Assembly (NCBI GenBank): GCA_903919985.1
Contig: CAIXKG010000183.1
Location: forward strand, 1-44,697
DNA: 44,697 nt
Direction: 5' to 3'
Source of the DNA: an uncultured Opitutia bacterium
Lineage (GTDB): Bacteria; Verrucomicrobiota; Verrucomicrobiia; Opitutales; Opitutaceae
The position numbers and the translations under genes were made by a program. The notes below the pieces were generated by a model. The model ran no database searches, was not told the DNA's origin, and worked only from the letters and a program-made list of their open reading frames with translations. Positions 30,909-39,257 of this stretch are shown here, piece after piece. Every line of letters starts with the position of its first letter. Position 1 is the first letter of the stretch.

Positions 30909-33047
30909 ATGACCTCGCGTTTTGTTTGCCTGAGCCTCGCCGCCGTCTTGCTGATCGCGTCCAGCCGACTCAACGCCCAGACGCCGCCGGCGACTCCCGC
31001 TCCCGGGGCTGGCGCGCCGGCCGGAGCCGTGGCGGCCTCGGTCAAACCCACCGACGATGAAATGATCGCGGGCCCGATCCGGTTTAGCGATATGCCGATC
31101 GATGGCGTGCTCGATCAGCTGGCGACGCTCACGGGCCGCGCGATTCTTCGTCCGAATTCTCTGCCGACCGCCAATTACACGCTGCGAATCGAGCGGCCGA
31201 TCCCGAAGTCGGAGCTCATCCTCGCCCTCGAGACGCTCCTGAAGCATAACCAAGTCGGCGTCTCGCCGCAGGGTGATCGCTTCCTCAACGTTGTGCCCCT
31301 CGGCTTGGTGAAAAACGAGGCGCCGGAAATGATTAACGGCTCCGCCTTCGAGCAGCCGGCGAGCGGGAAAATTGCGACCAAGATTTTCCAGCTCGATTTC
31401 CTGCGGGCCACCGAGTTCGCGGCGCTGATTCAACAGATGCTCACGCCGACGCTTCAAGGCGGCATGGTGGTTTTGGACAAGGCCAATGCCGCCATGATCA
31501 CCGACACCGTCAGCAATCTTCAGCGCGTTGAAACGCTTTTAAAAACGCTCGACCGGCCGGCGACCAGCGGCCTCACGCCGAAATTCTACACGTTGCGCAA
31601 TGGCGCCAAGGCCAGCGATCTCGTGAACAAAATGCGCACGATCATCGGCAGCGGACCGTTGCAGGTGCAGTTGGGCACGACCACAACCTACAATGCGGAT
31701 GATCGCACCAACCAGGTCATCCTCATCGCGGATCCCCGCCAGTATCCGTTTTTCGACGATCTGATCGCCAAACTCGACATCAAGGCCGACCCCAACACGC
31801 GCAGCGAGGTAATCGCGCTCAAGCACGCGGTGGCGAAGGACGTGCAATCGCTTTTGCAGAACTTGGTCACATCGCAGACGTCCGCCTCGCAACGCGCACA
31901 GGGCGGCCAATCCGTGCGCGCGGGCCAATTCGGCGGTCTACCTAATCAGGCAGGAGCACCGCCGGCCGCTCCGGTGCCGGGGGCGCCGATTGGGCCGGTG
32001 ACGGCCGCGGCGGGGACCTTGGCCGTTTCGCTTGGGGGCAATGGTGAAACGGGCGGCAGCAATGAATTCAGCAGCCTCGCGATGGCCGTCGCCGACGAGC
32101 GGACGAATTCCATTATTGTTTTCGGTACGAGCGACGACATCCGGCTGATCCGCGAACTGGTCGACAAGATCGATATCATTCTAGCGCAGGTGAGCATCCA
32201 GGTGATCATCGCCGAAGTGACGCTGAACGACAGCGACAAAACTGGTCTGAGTGCGCTGGGTTTCACGGTCGGCACCGACGCACCCAGCAGCAGTGCGACG
32301 GGGCCTGTCGGGAGTACCGGGCACGGCACGCACATCACGAATTTCGATCCGATCGGCGTGGCGGGTTGGGCGTTCACGGGTGGCGTGGTCAATCCGCTCG
32401 CCTTCAAAGCCGCGCTTGGCGACACCGGCTCGCGCAGCAACGTCAAGATTCTCTCCAGCCCCACCATCATGACCACGCACGCCAAGGAAGGTCAGGTCGT
32501 GGTGGGAGAACAACGTCCGGTGGTCACAGCCACAAACACTTCGATTGGCGGTGCGGGTGGCACGTCCTCAAGTTACACGTATAAGACCATAGCGATTGAT
32601 CTCAAGGTGACGCCTTTCATCGGCGACGACGGTGGCATCCAGCTGAAAATCGACCAGAAAGTCGACGACGTGCTGGGCACGACCACGATCGACGGCAATC
32701 AAGTTCCTACCATCGGCACGCGTGAGGCGATGGGCAGCATCAATGTCTACGACGGCGAAATGGTCGTACTTGGCGGTTTGCAGCGCAGGAAAATTAGCGC
32801 GGATCGAGCGAAGATCGGATTCCTCGCTGAAATCCCGATTCTCAGTCAAATTTTGGGTGGGCGGAACAAGAGTGTGGAGCGGACCGAGCTGCTGCTTTTC
32901 GTGCGGCCCCACATCATCAGGCCCGGCGACGGCTCCCGCGACGCGCAGAAGACGATCGATGGACTTACCAACAAGGATCAAATCAACCAGTTCCTCATCG
33001 ATCCTTCCAAGCCGGTGAAAGAGCCCTTCATCGAAAACTTCAAGTAA
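30909..33047 (+). CDS. gspD: Type II secretion/type IV pilus-type secretin (GspD)
   Basis: Secretins form the outer-membrane channel. The ORF is open from 30813; ATG 30909 gives a signal peptide (MTSRFVCLSLAAVLLIASSR, then LNAQ). The product is 712 residues. The N0 domain lies at about 40-125 (IRFSDMPIDGVLDQLATLTG), and N1-N3 follow, including SDLVNKMRTIIGSGPLQVQL. N3 holds a Gly/Pro/Ala-rich insert at about 325-385. The secretin core at about 470-690 includes VKILSSPTIMTTHAKEGQVV, IDLKVTPFIGDDGGIQLKID and MVVLGGLQRRKISADRAKIG. No pilotin-binding S domain is obvious. gspE follows after 18 bases. Confidence 0.93.
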   Translation: MTSRFVCLSLAAVLLIASSRLNAQTPPATPAPGAGAPAGAVAASVKPTDDEMIAGPIRFSDMPIDGVLDQLATLTGRAILRPNSLPTANYTLRIERPIPKSELILALETLLKHNQVGVSPQGDRFLNVVPLGLVKNEAPEMINGSAFEQPASGKIATKIFQLDFLRATEFAALIQQMLTPTLQGGMVVLDKANAAMITDTVSNLQRVETLLKTLDRPATSGLTPKFYTLRNGAKASDLVNKMRTIIGSGPLQVQLGTTTTYNADDRTNQVILIADPRQYPFFDDLIAKLDIKADPNTRSEVIALKHAVAKDVQSLLQNLVTSQTSASQRAQGGQSVRAGQFGGLPNQAGAPPAAPVPGAPIGPVTAAAGTLAVSLGGNGETGGSNEFSSLAMAVADERTNSIIVFGTSDDIRLIRELVDKIDIILAQVSIQVIIAEVTLNDSDKTGLSALGFTVGTDAPSSSATGPVGSTGHGTHITNFDPIGVAGWAFTGGVVNPLAFKAALGDTGSRSNVKILSSPTIMTTHAKEGQVVVGEQRPVVTATNTSIGGAGGTSSSYTYKTIAIDLKVTPFIGDDGGIQLKIDQKVDDVLGTTTIDGNQVPTIGTREAMGSINVYDGEMVVLGGLQRRKISADRAKIGFLAEIPILSQILGGRNKSVERTELLLFVRPHIIRPGDGSRDAQKTIDGLTNKDQINQFLIDPSKPVKEPFIENFK

Positions 33048-33065
33048 GCCGCGGACTGCACCCCG

Positions 33066-34787
33066 ATGCTCGCGCTCGTCCAAGATTCCCTGCCCGCCGC
33101 GCTGTCCGAGCGGCTCTCCGCTGAACAGCGCCAGGCGGTCCTCGAGGCGCCGCGTGAGCAGCGCCTCGCTGCGCTCTCCGCCGCCCTCGGCCGGCGGGAA
33201 CCGGACATGCTCGTCGCGCTCGCCGCGGCGGCGGGACTAACGATCGCAAGCAATCTCGAAACCGATCCCGCGGCCCGCGGACTTCTGCCCGCGCGGCTCG
33301 TCCACGATTACCAAATTATTCCGATTAAGTTCGGCGCTGCGACGGCAGAGGACACGGCTGAGCCAACCATGCTCACGCCGTTGCATCTGGCTTCGGCGTG
33401 GCTGCCGGACGCGGTGATGAACGACTGGCTGCGCACGTTTACCCCGCGCCCGCTCGTCTGGCATCTCGCCGTGCCCGAGCGTGTGCACCAGCTCATCATC
33501 GAAAACTTCGGCGTTGGCTCCGGCGCGCTCGAGGATGGCGAGGACAACTATATCGCGCCCGAGGCGATCCAGCAGGCCGAGGAAGTGGTGGATGAGGAAG
33601 CCGCCGTCGTGCGCTTCGTCACCGATGTCATTAAGCAGGCGGTCGAGGATCAGGCGACGGACATTCACTTTGAGCCGCAGGAAGAAGAGCTGCGCATTCG
33701 TTATCGCGTCGACGGCCTGCTCGTGCCCGTGCCGGTGCCAGAAAATTTGCTGCGCTTTCAGGACGCGATCATTTCGCGGCTTAAGATCATGGCGCGGTTG
33801 AACATTTCGGAAAAGCGCTTGCCGCAAGATGGACGCATCAACTTCAAGGCGAATGCCACGGTGCTCGACATTCGCGTTTCAACGGTCCCGACGATTTACG
33901 CCGAGTCCATTTCGCTGCGTCTCCTGAATCAGAAGAAGGAAGCCTACACGATGGAGCGCCTCGGCATGAGCGCGGCCGAGCAGGCGCAAATCGTGAGCGT
34001 GCTCGATTATCCCCACGGGATCATTCTCGTCACGGGGCCGACGGGCTCCGGCAAGAGCACCTCGCTCAATGCATTCCTGCGGAAGATCAATGCGACCGAT
34101 CTCCGCATCATCACGATCGAAGACCCGATCGAATACGAGGTGCCCGGGGTAAATCAAATGCAGGTGCGCTCGGAGATCGGCCTGACCTTTGCGAGCGCGT
34201 TGCGGCACGTGCTGCGGCAGGATCCCGATGTGATCATGGTCGGCGAAATCCGCGACAAGGAGACGGCGGAGATCGCGATCCGCGCGTCGCTCACCGGTCA
34301 CTTGGTGTTTTCCACGTTGCACACGAATGACGCGCCCGGCGCTATCACGCGTTTGGTCGACATGGGCATTGAACCCTTCCTCGTGGCCTCGGCCATTGAG
34401 CTGGTGATTGCGCAGCGGCTCGTGCGGCGGCTGTGTCCGAATTGCGCAAAAGCTGAACCGATCAGCAAAGTGAAGCTGCTGGAAACGCTTTTGATTCTCG
34501 AATGCGACCAGACGGAGGCAGAATTGATCTCGGAATTGAAATCGCCGGTGGGCTGCGATCGTTGCCGGGGCACCGGTTATCGTGGGCGCATCGGGCTGTT
34601 TGAAATCTTCCGGCTCAACGACGAATTGCACCAGTTGATTCTCAAGCGCGAAAGCACGCGCACGCTGACGCAGGCCGCGCGGAAACAAGGCATGCGTACG
34701 CTCGGTCAAAGCGGCTGGGAAAAAGTGAAAGCCGGACACACGACCCTTGAGGAAGTGTTGCGGGTGGTAACGGTGGCGGAAAAATGA
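33066..34787 (+). CDS. gspE: Type II secretion/type IV pilus assembly ATPase (GspE/PilB)
   Basis: This is the cytosolic hexameric ATPase that drives pseudopilus or pilus extension. The product has 573 residues. The N-terminal domain (1-150) is of the T2SSE_N type. The core has VTGPTGSGKSTSLNAFLRKI (Walker A near 324-331), the Asp box ITIEDPIEYEVPGVNQMQVR, Walker B DPDVIMVGEIRDKETAEIAI, and the His box GHLVFSTLHTNDAPGAITRL. Two zinc pairs, CPNC (near 456) and CDRC (near 496), are present. The GspE versus PilB choice cannot be settled by sequence alone; gspD next door favours the secretion system. Confidence 0.95.
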   Translation: MLALVQDSLPAALSERLSAEQRQAVLEAPREQRLAALSAALGRREPDMLVALAAAAGLTIASNLETDPAARGLLPARLVHDYQIIPIKFGAATAEDTAEPTMLTPLHLASAWLPDAVMNDWLRTFTPRPLVWHLAVPERVHQLIIENFGVGSGALEDGEDNYIAPEAIQQAEEVVDEEAAVVRFVTDVIKQAVEDQATDIHFEPQEEELRIRYRVDGLLVPVPVPENLLRFQDAIISRLKIMARLNISEKRLPQDGRINFKANATVLDIRVSTVPTIYAESISLRLLNQKKEAYTMERLGMSAAEQAQIVSVLDYPHGIILVTGPTGSGKSTSLNAFLRKINATDLRIITIEDPIEYEVPGVNQMQVRSEIGLTFASALRHVLRQDPDVIMVGEIRDKETAEIAIRASLTGHLVFSTLHTNDAPGAITRLVDMGIEPFLVASAIELVIAQRLVRRLCPNCAKAEPISKVKLLETLLILECDQTEAELISELKSPVGCDRCRGTGYRGRIGLFEIFRLNDELHQLILKRESTRTLTQAARKQGMRTLGQSGWEKVKAGHTTLEEVLRVVTVAEK

Positions 34788-34914
34788 GATTTGAAACACC
34801 GATGATCGCTGCGTTTTGGATGACTCCTGGGTCATGCGCTGATCGATGGGGGCGGGGTGCCGTCACCGCGCCTACAGTTGGAAATGCTGCGGCGGGAGCG
34901 AACTGATCACGCCC

Positions 34915-36174
34915 ATGGCCCGTTTCGCTTACAGCGCCCGTGACCCGGCAGGGCAAAGCCTCACCGCCGAAATTGACGCGCCGACGCGCAAGGACGCGTT
35001 GCGCCTGCTCGCCGCGCGCGGGTTGCAGGTCACGAGTGTGACCGAACAAGTTGCGGCCAGCGCGAAGGGCGGAAAGAAAAGCATCGCGGCGGCGCGACTT
35101 GAAAAATCAACGGGACTTTCGTCCGCGGTAACGCCGAGGCGGGCGGAGCGGCTGCCGTTTTTTGAATCGCTCTACGATCTCACGAGCAGCGGGCTCTCCG
35201 CCGGCGAAGCGGTGCGCCTGCTTTCAACGCGCATCAAAGAGCCGCGTTTGCGCACGCTCTGCGCCGGCATCTGGGAACGCATCAGCGAGGGTTCGCCGCT
35301 CTCGCGGGCGTTGGGCGCCTACCCGGAAGTATTCGACTCGGGTAACGTCAATCTCATCCAAGCCGGTGAGGCCACGGGCTCGCTCAACGATACGCTCGCG
35401 CGCCTGATCTCGCACTTGGTCGAAGAGCGTGAGCTGCGCAGCCAGCTGATCGCGGCGCTGGCGTATCCAATCGGGATGATTTTTGTTTCGGGCGGCGTGG
35501 TGCTGTTCTTCATGTTTTTCCTCCTGCCGCGTTTGCAGGGACTGCTCACGTCGTTGCGCGGCAAAATGCCGATCTCCACCCAGATCTTGATGTGGACGGC
35601 CGATTTCTCGCTGCACTATGGAATCTTCGTGGTGGCTGGCTTGGTGTTCGCGGTCGTTTCGTTCTGGCGCTGGCGGGCGACGGAAGCGGGGCGGATAACC
35701 ACGGACGCCTGGTTGCTCCGTTTGCCGTTGCTCGGGCCGTTCGCCGTTGCACAGACGGTGCTCGCGTTTAGCCAGACGCTTTCCGTGCTACTGGAAAACG
35801 GCATCACCGCGGCCGAGGCGCTGCGCATGACGGAGAAACAGATTGGCAATCGCACGCATCGCGCTGCGTTTAATCAAGCGACGGCGCGGGTGCTCGAAGG
35901 CGAGGCGTTGTCGGTCTCGCTCGCTCGTACCGGATGTTTCCCTGATTTGGTCCTCGACCGTCTGGCCATCGGCGAAAATACGGGCAACGTCGTGCCGAGC
36001 TTGAAGGAAGTCGCGCGGGCTTACCGAAAAATCATTTCGAATCATCTAAACGTGTTTACGAAAGTAATTGGCAGCATCGTGCTCGGCGGTGTTTTTGCGT
36101 TCGTCGCGTTCATCGCGTTTTCGATCGTCAGCGCCGTTTTTCAAGTCAGCGCGAGTTTCAATATCGGCCGGTGA
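34915..36174 (+). CDS. gspF: Type II secretion/type IV pilus inner-membrane protein (GspF/PilC)
   Basis: GspF is the inner-membrane platform that contacts GspE. The ORF is open from 34846; ATG 34915 gives the family start MARFAYSARDPAGQSLTAEI. The product is 419 residues with two repeated T2SSF domains, at about 85-205 (RRAERLPFFESLYDLTSSGL; LIQAGEATGSLNDTLARLIS) and 285-410 (LAFSQTLSVLLENGITAAEA; LAIGENTGNVVPSLKEVARA). Three membrane helices are visible, near 190-215, 245-265 and 390-410. No pseudopilin (gspG) gene follows, unlike many clusters. The 127-base gap after gspE holds nothing I can support. Confidence 0.93.
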   Translation: MARFAYSARDPAGQSLTAEIDAPTRKDALRLLAARGLQVTSVTEQVAASAKGGKKSIAAARLEKSTGLSSAVTPRRAERLPFFESLYDLTSSGLSAGEAVRLLSTRIKEPRLRTLCAGIWERISEGSPLSRALGAYPEVFDSGNVNLIQAGEATGSLNDTLARLISHLVEERELRSQLIAALAYPIGMIFVSGGVVLFFMFFLLPRLQGLLTSLRGKMPISTQILMWTADFSLHYGIFVVAGLVFAVVSFWRWRATEAGRITTDAWLLRLPLLGPFAVAQTVLAFSQTLSVLLENGITAAEALRMTEKQIGNRTHRAAFNQATARVLEGEALSVSLARTGCFPDLVLDRLAIGENTGNVVPSLKEVARAYRKIISNHLNVFTKVIGSIVLGGVFAFVAFIAFSIVSAVFQVSASFNIGR

Positions 36175-36286
36175 AATCGCGGGGCGCTTTGCGCACCCAA
36201 AGAGCAATCACAGGGTGGGGGCACACCGCCTACCGTTTCCGGGCTTCAACGGTTGAAAAGCGCCGCGTGAGGATATGCCCTAATTT

Positions 36287-37024
36287 ATGTCCTCTTCCTT
36301 GGTTCTTGTCACAGGCGCGGCCGGCCGAGTGGGGCGTCCCATCACGGCCGCTTTGCGGGAAAAATTTCCGGTGCGGGCGTTTGACCGGGTGGCGATCCCG
36401 GGCGATCACACCGCGCATCTTGGCGATCTCTCGGATCGGTCGGCGGTCGAGCGGGCGATGGAGGGCGTTCACACGGTGGTGCATCTGGGCGCGTGTCCCT
36501 CGATGGACGGTCAGTTCATGCGCGATTTACTGAAGCCCAACATCGAGGGTCTCTGGCACATGCTGGATGTGGCGCGGCTCGCGGGGGTGCGGCGTTTTAT
36601 TTTTGCGAGTTCGTGCAATGTGGCGTTCGGCGCGAAGGAGGCCGCGCAGCTCAAACCGGAGACGCTGCATGTTCTCAATCCGTACGGCGCGACCAAGGCC
36701 TTTGGGGAAGCGCTGGGCCGCTGGTTCCACGACGAATACGGCATGGAGTTTTTGGCGGTGCGGATCGGCTATTTCAGCGGACGCTACGCGGAGCCCGAAT
36801 TGGAGCAGCTTTTTCTCCGACGTATCTGGTTGGGTCCGCGCGACGGCGGGAAATTTTTTCAACTCGCGGTGGCGGCGCGACCGTTTGGCTACGGGATTGT
36901 GTACGCGTGTTCGCGCACGCGGGAAAAATATCTCGATCTCACAACCGCGCGTGAATTGCTCGGCTACGAGCCCGAAGAAGACGTGCCGGAGAGCGGGGGC
37001 GGGCGCACCGTGGCGCCGGCCTGA
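36287..37024 (+). CDS. NAD-dependent epimerase/dehydratase (extended SDR family)
   Basis: The product is 245 residues with a Rossmann fold. The nucleotide-binding TGAAGRVG is at 9-16, catalytic Ser is in FASSCNVAFG (107-116), and the YxxxK pair is Y133/K137 in NPYGATKAFGEALG. HLGDLSDRSAVERAMEGVHT is the second conserved block. The length and the motif set resemble uronate dehydrogenases and small nucleotide-sugar epimerases; the substrate cannot be fixed. It is shorter than most members (usually 260-330) in the C-terminal substrate lobe. It follows gspF after 112 bases and is convergent with the next gene. An inverted repeat (agcggct 37031-37037/agccgct 37051-37057) after the stop may help termination. 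Confidence 0.85.
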   Translation: MSSSLVLVTGAAGRVGRPITAALREKFPVRAFDRVAIPGDHTAHLGDLSDRSAVERAMEGVHTVVHLGACPSMDGQFMRDLLKPNIEGLWHMLDVARLAGVRRFIFASSCNVAFGAKEAAQLKPETLHVLNPYGATKAFGEALGRWFHDEYGMEFLAVRIGYFSGRYAEPELEQLFLRRIWLGPRDGGKFFQLAVAARPFGYGIVYACSRTREKYLDLTTARELLGYEPEEDVPESGGGRTVAPA

Positions 37025-37112
37025 TCCTGAAGCGGCTGAGCCAAACGCGTAGCCGCTACGTCAAAACGGCCATGGAAAAACTTACGCCGACCTACCTTTG
37101 GGCCCGGCGAAA

Positions 37113-39050
37113 CTACGGCACTTCGTAAATTTCGACGAGCGCTTCGCCGGTGCCGCCATCGGCGCCCGAGATTTGCGCGGTGTAGCCGCCGGGAGGGAGC
37201 GTGATCAGGAGTGCGGCGTCTTTGCTGCCGGCATCGAGCGGAAACGCGCCCCCACTGGCAAACGTGGCGGCGAGGGCATTGTTCCAGCTGTCATTTTCCG
37301 CGATCTTGGTCGAGCCGAGGAACAACTCGAGTTTGGGATCGGCGAGGAAGCCACCAACGCCGAAGGTCGCGAGTTTCGGGCCGACCCCGCGGATGAGTAC
37401 CGTCTTCGCGACCGGCCCATCGATGGTGAATCCCGCGATCAACAGGTCGCTGCCCGTGCCGACGAAATTGCGCGCCGAGAGATTGCTTAGGCGCGGCGTG
37501 AAGCCGCCCCCGGCATCGTACACTTCGACGAGGGCAATGCCGTTGCCCGTGCCTTTGAGCTGCGCGGTATAACCGCCCGTGATCGTCGCCAGCAGCGCCG
37601 CGTCCTTGCTGCCGGCGCTCAGCGCGAATGCGCCCAGGTTGGCGAACGTGGCGGCGAGCGTGGGATCCCAATCGTCGTTTTGGTTTTGTTTGATGGATGT
37701 GCTGTCGTAGATTTCCAGCTTTGGATCCGCGTAGAAATTCGGAATGCTAAATCCGGCCAGCGTTGGACCCACGCCTCGCAGCAGCAGGCTCTTGGCCCCG
37801 GTCGTCGAAAAGCCGACGATCAAAAGTTGCCCGGCGGTGACGTTGGCCCGAACGGCCAGGTTGGAGAGGCGCGTCAACTGGCCGGCGGGTCCGACGTTGA
37901 TGGTGGCGCTGGTACTGTTGATCGTGCCCTCGCTGTTCGTTACCCGGCAAAAATAAACATCTGCGTCGGCGGCCGACACCGCCGGCAGAATGATCGTGGC
38001 GTTCGTCGCCCCCGCGATCGGCGTAGTAGTCCCGCGGAACCATTGGTACGTGAGACCCAAACCGGCGGCGCTCGTGGTCAGGGCCACGGTCTGGCCGGTA
38101 GCCGCGGTGACGCTCTGCGGTTGGGCGACTATTACGGGTTGTCCAGGGCTGACGGTCACCGCGAGGGTGCTGTCCACGAAATTTCCGTTCACGTCGGAGA
38201 CGTGCACCGTGACGTTGGTGGTGCCGGGCGTGAGCGCGGCGAGGAGGAGCGTGCTGCCCGAAATGGTCGCCGTGGCGACGCTGGAGTTCGAGCTGGTGGC
38301 CGAGAAGCTGGCCACCGATGCGTCACCGGCCGCCGCCGGGAAGAAAGGCACGACCTTGATGCTGCGAACCACGACGAGATTTGCGGCGTTCAGCGGGGTT
38401 GCCGTCAGGGGAAGTTGGTTGAAGGCACTGCCGAGCGTCGCGGTGGCGTCCACGACGGGCAGCGCGGCGATGCTATCGGCCACGCTCATGCCGGTGCCCA
38501 TCACGCGCGCAAAAACCGTGAAACCGCTGTTCTGCGTGTCGAGGTTGGCGTTGTTGTTGGCGAGATTGACGAACCACTGGCAGGTCGCGCTGTTGGGCGA
38601 GCTATCAAGTTTCGCGAGCGCGAGCGTACCGCGGGTGTTGGAGACCTTGAACTCGTTTTGCACCGGAGCATCGGCGGGAATGCCGAGTACCGAATTTCCG
38701 GAGATCGTGAAACCGCCGCTCTGGATAATGAAGCCCGGCACCGAGCGGTGGACCAACGTGTTGGTGTAGGCGCCGCGGTTTACGTAGTTCAGGAAATTCG
38801 CGACCGTGTTGGGCGCGTCGCTGGCGAGCAGCGCAACGTCGAATTTTCCCCTCACCGTATCGAATTGGACCACCTGCCCGGTGATGCCTTGAATCGTGAA
38901 AAACGCCCGCAGGTCGAGCGAGGCCGTGTTGCCGGTCACCAAGGTCGTCGACGGCAGCGCTACGGTGCTGACTGGCACGGCCGAAGTCTGGGCATGGCCG
39001 CGAAGGACCAAGGCCAGAAGCAGGAGAGTTGAGTCGCGGCAAAATTTCAT
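37113..39050 (-). CDS. Exported cyclophilin-type peptidyl-prolyl isomerase with Ig-like and tandem C-terminal domains
   Basis: The ORF extends to 39197, but the ATG at 39050 gives a signal peptide (MKFCRDSTLLLLALVLRGHA, then Q). The product is 645 residues. Residues about 50-235 are a cyclophilin domain: ASDAPNTVANFLNYVNRGAY, HRSVPGFIIQSGGFTI and TLALAKLDSSPNSATCQWFV, with GFTVFARVMGTGMSVADSIA. An Ig-like segment at about 300-390 has YQWFRGTTTPIAGATN and ADADVYFCRVTNSEGTINST. Two tandem copies of a domain of 126 residues follow, 394-519 and 520-645, the second ending VEIYEVP at the C-terminus. The fold is unknown. It is probably periplasmic or cell-surface. The neighbouring gene shares the C-terminal pair. 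Confidence 0.88.
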   Translation of the reverse strand: MKFCRDSTLLLLALVLRGHAQTSAVPVSTVALPSTTLVTGNTASLDLRAFFTIQGITGQVVQFDTVRGKFDVALLASDAPNTVANFLNYVNRGAYTNTLVHRSVPGFIIQSGGFTISGNSVLGIPADAPVQNEFKVSNTRGTLALAKLDSSPNSATCQWFVNLANNNANLDTQNSGFTVFARVMGTGMSVADSIAALPVVDATATLGSAFNQLPLTATPLNAANLVVVRSIKVVPFFPAAAGDASVASFSATSSNSSVATATISGSTLLLAALTPGTTNVTVHVSDVNGNFVDSTLAVTVSPGQPVIVAQPQSVTAATGQTVALTTSAAGLGLTYQWFRGTTTPIAGATNATIILPAVSAADADVYFCRVTNSEGTINSTSATINVGPAGQLTRLSNLAVRANVTAGQLLIVGFSTTGAKSLLLRGVGPTLAGFSIPNFYADPKLEIYDSTSIKQNQNDDWDPTLAATFANLGAFALSAGSKDAALLATITGGYTAQLKGTGNGIALVEVYDAGGGFTPRLSNLSARNFVGTGSDLLIAGFTIDGPVAKTVLIRGVGPKLATFGVGGFLADPKLELFLGSTKIAENDSWNNALAATFASGGAFPLDAGSKDAALLITLPPGGYTAQISGADGGTGEALVEIYEVP

Positions 39051-39210
39051 GGCGAAGCGTGAACGCACGGATGCATAAGACACGAGGCGGTTCCATCCCA
39101 AAGCGGATGCAGCCTCGTCGAGCGCGACTAAAGGGTGGGGCGCGTTACTCCAAACGCCGCGGTTCGACGTCGCTCGCGCTGGTGAGCCGCGTCGCACCGC
39201 CAGATTAGGA

Positions 39211-39239
39211 GATCATTCGCCCGGCCATTTGGCGTGATC
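39211..39239 (-). terminator. Hairpin after the Ig-domain protein gene, possible terminator
   Basis: gatca (39211-39215)/tgatc (39235-39239) and cgcc (39218-39221)/ggcg (39231-39234) form nine pairs with a two-base bulge. It lies 19 bases beyond the stop of the gene at 39258. There is no T-run, so intrinsic termination is uncertain. Confidence 0.35.
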
Positions 39240-39257
39240 ACAAATCCTTCAGGAGAA

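Noticed and set aside
37680..39032. 450-residue ORF on the + strand
   Set aside because: Antisense to the cyclophilin/tandem-domain gene; very rich in Arg and Gly, no domain.
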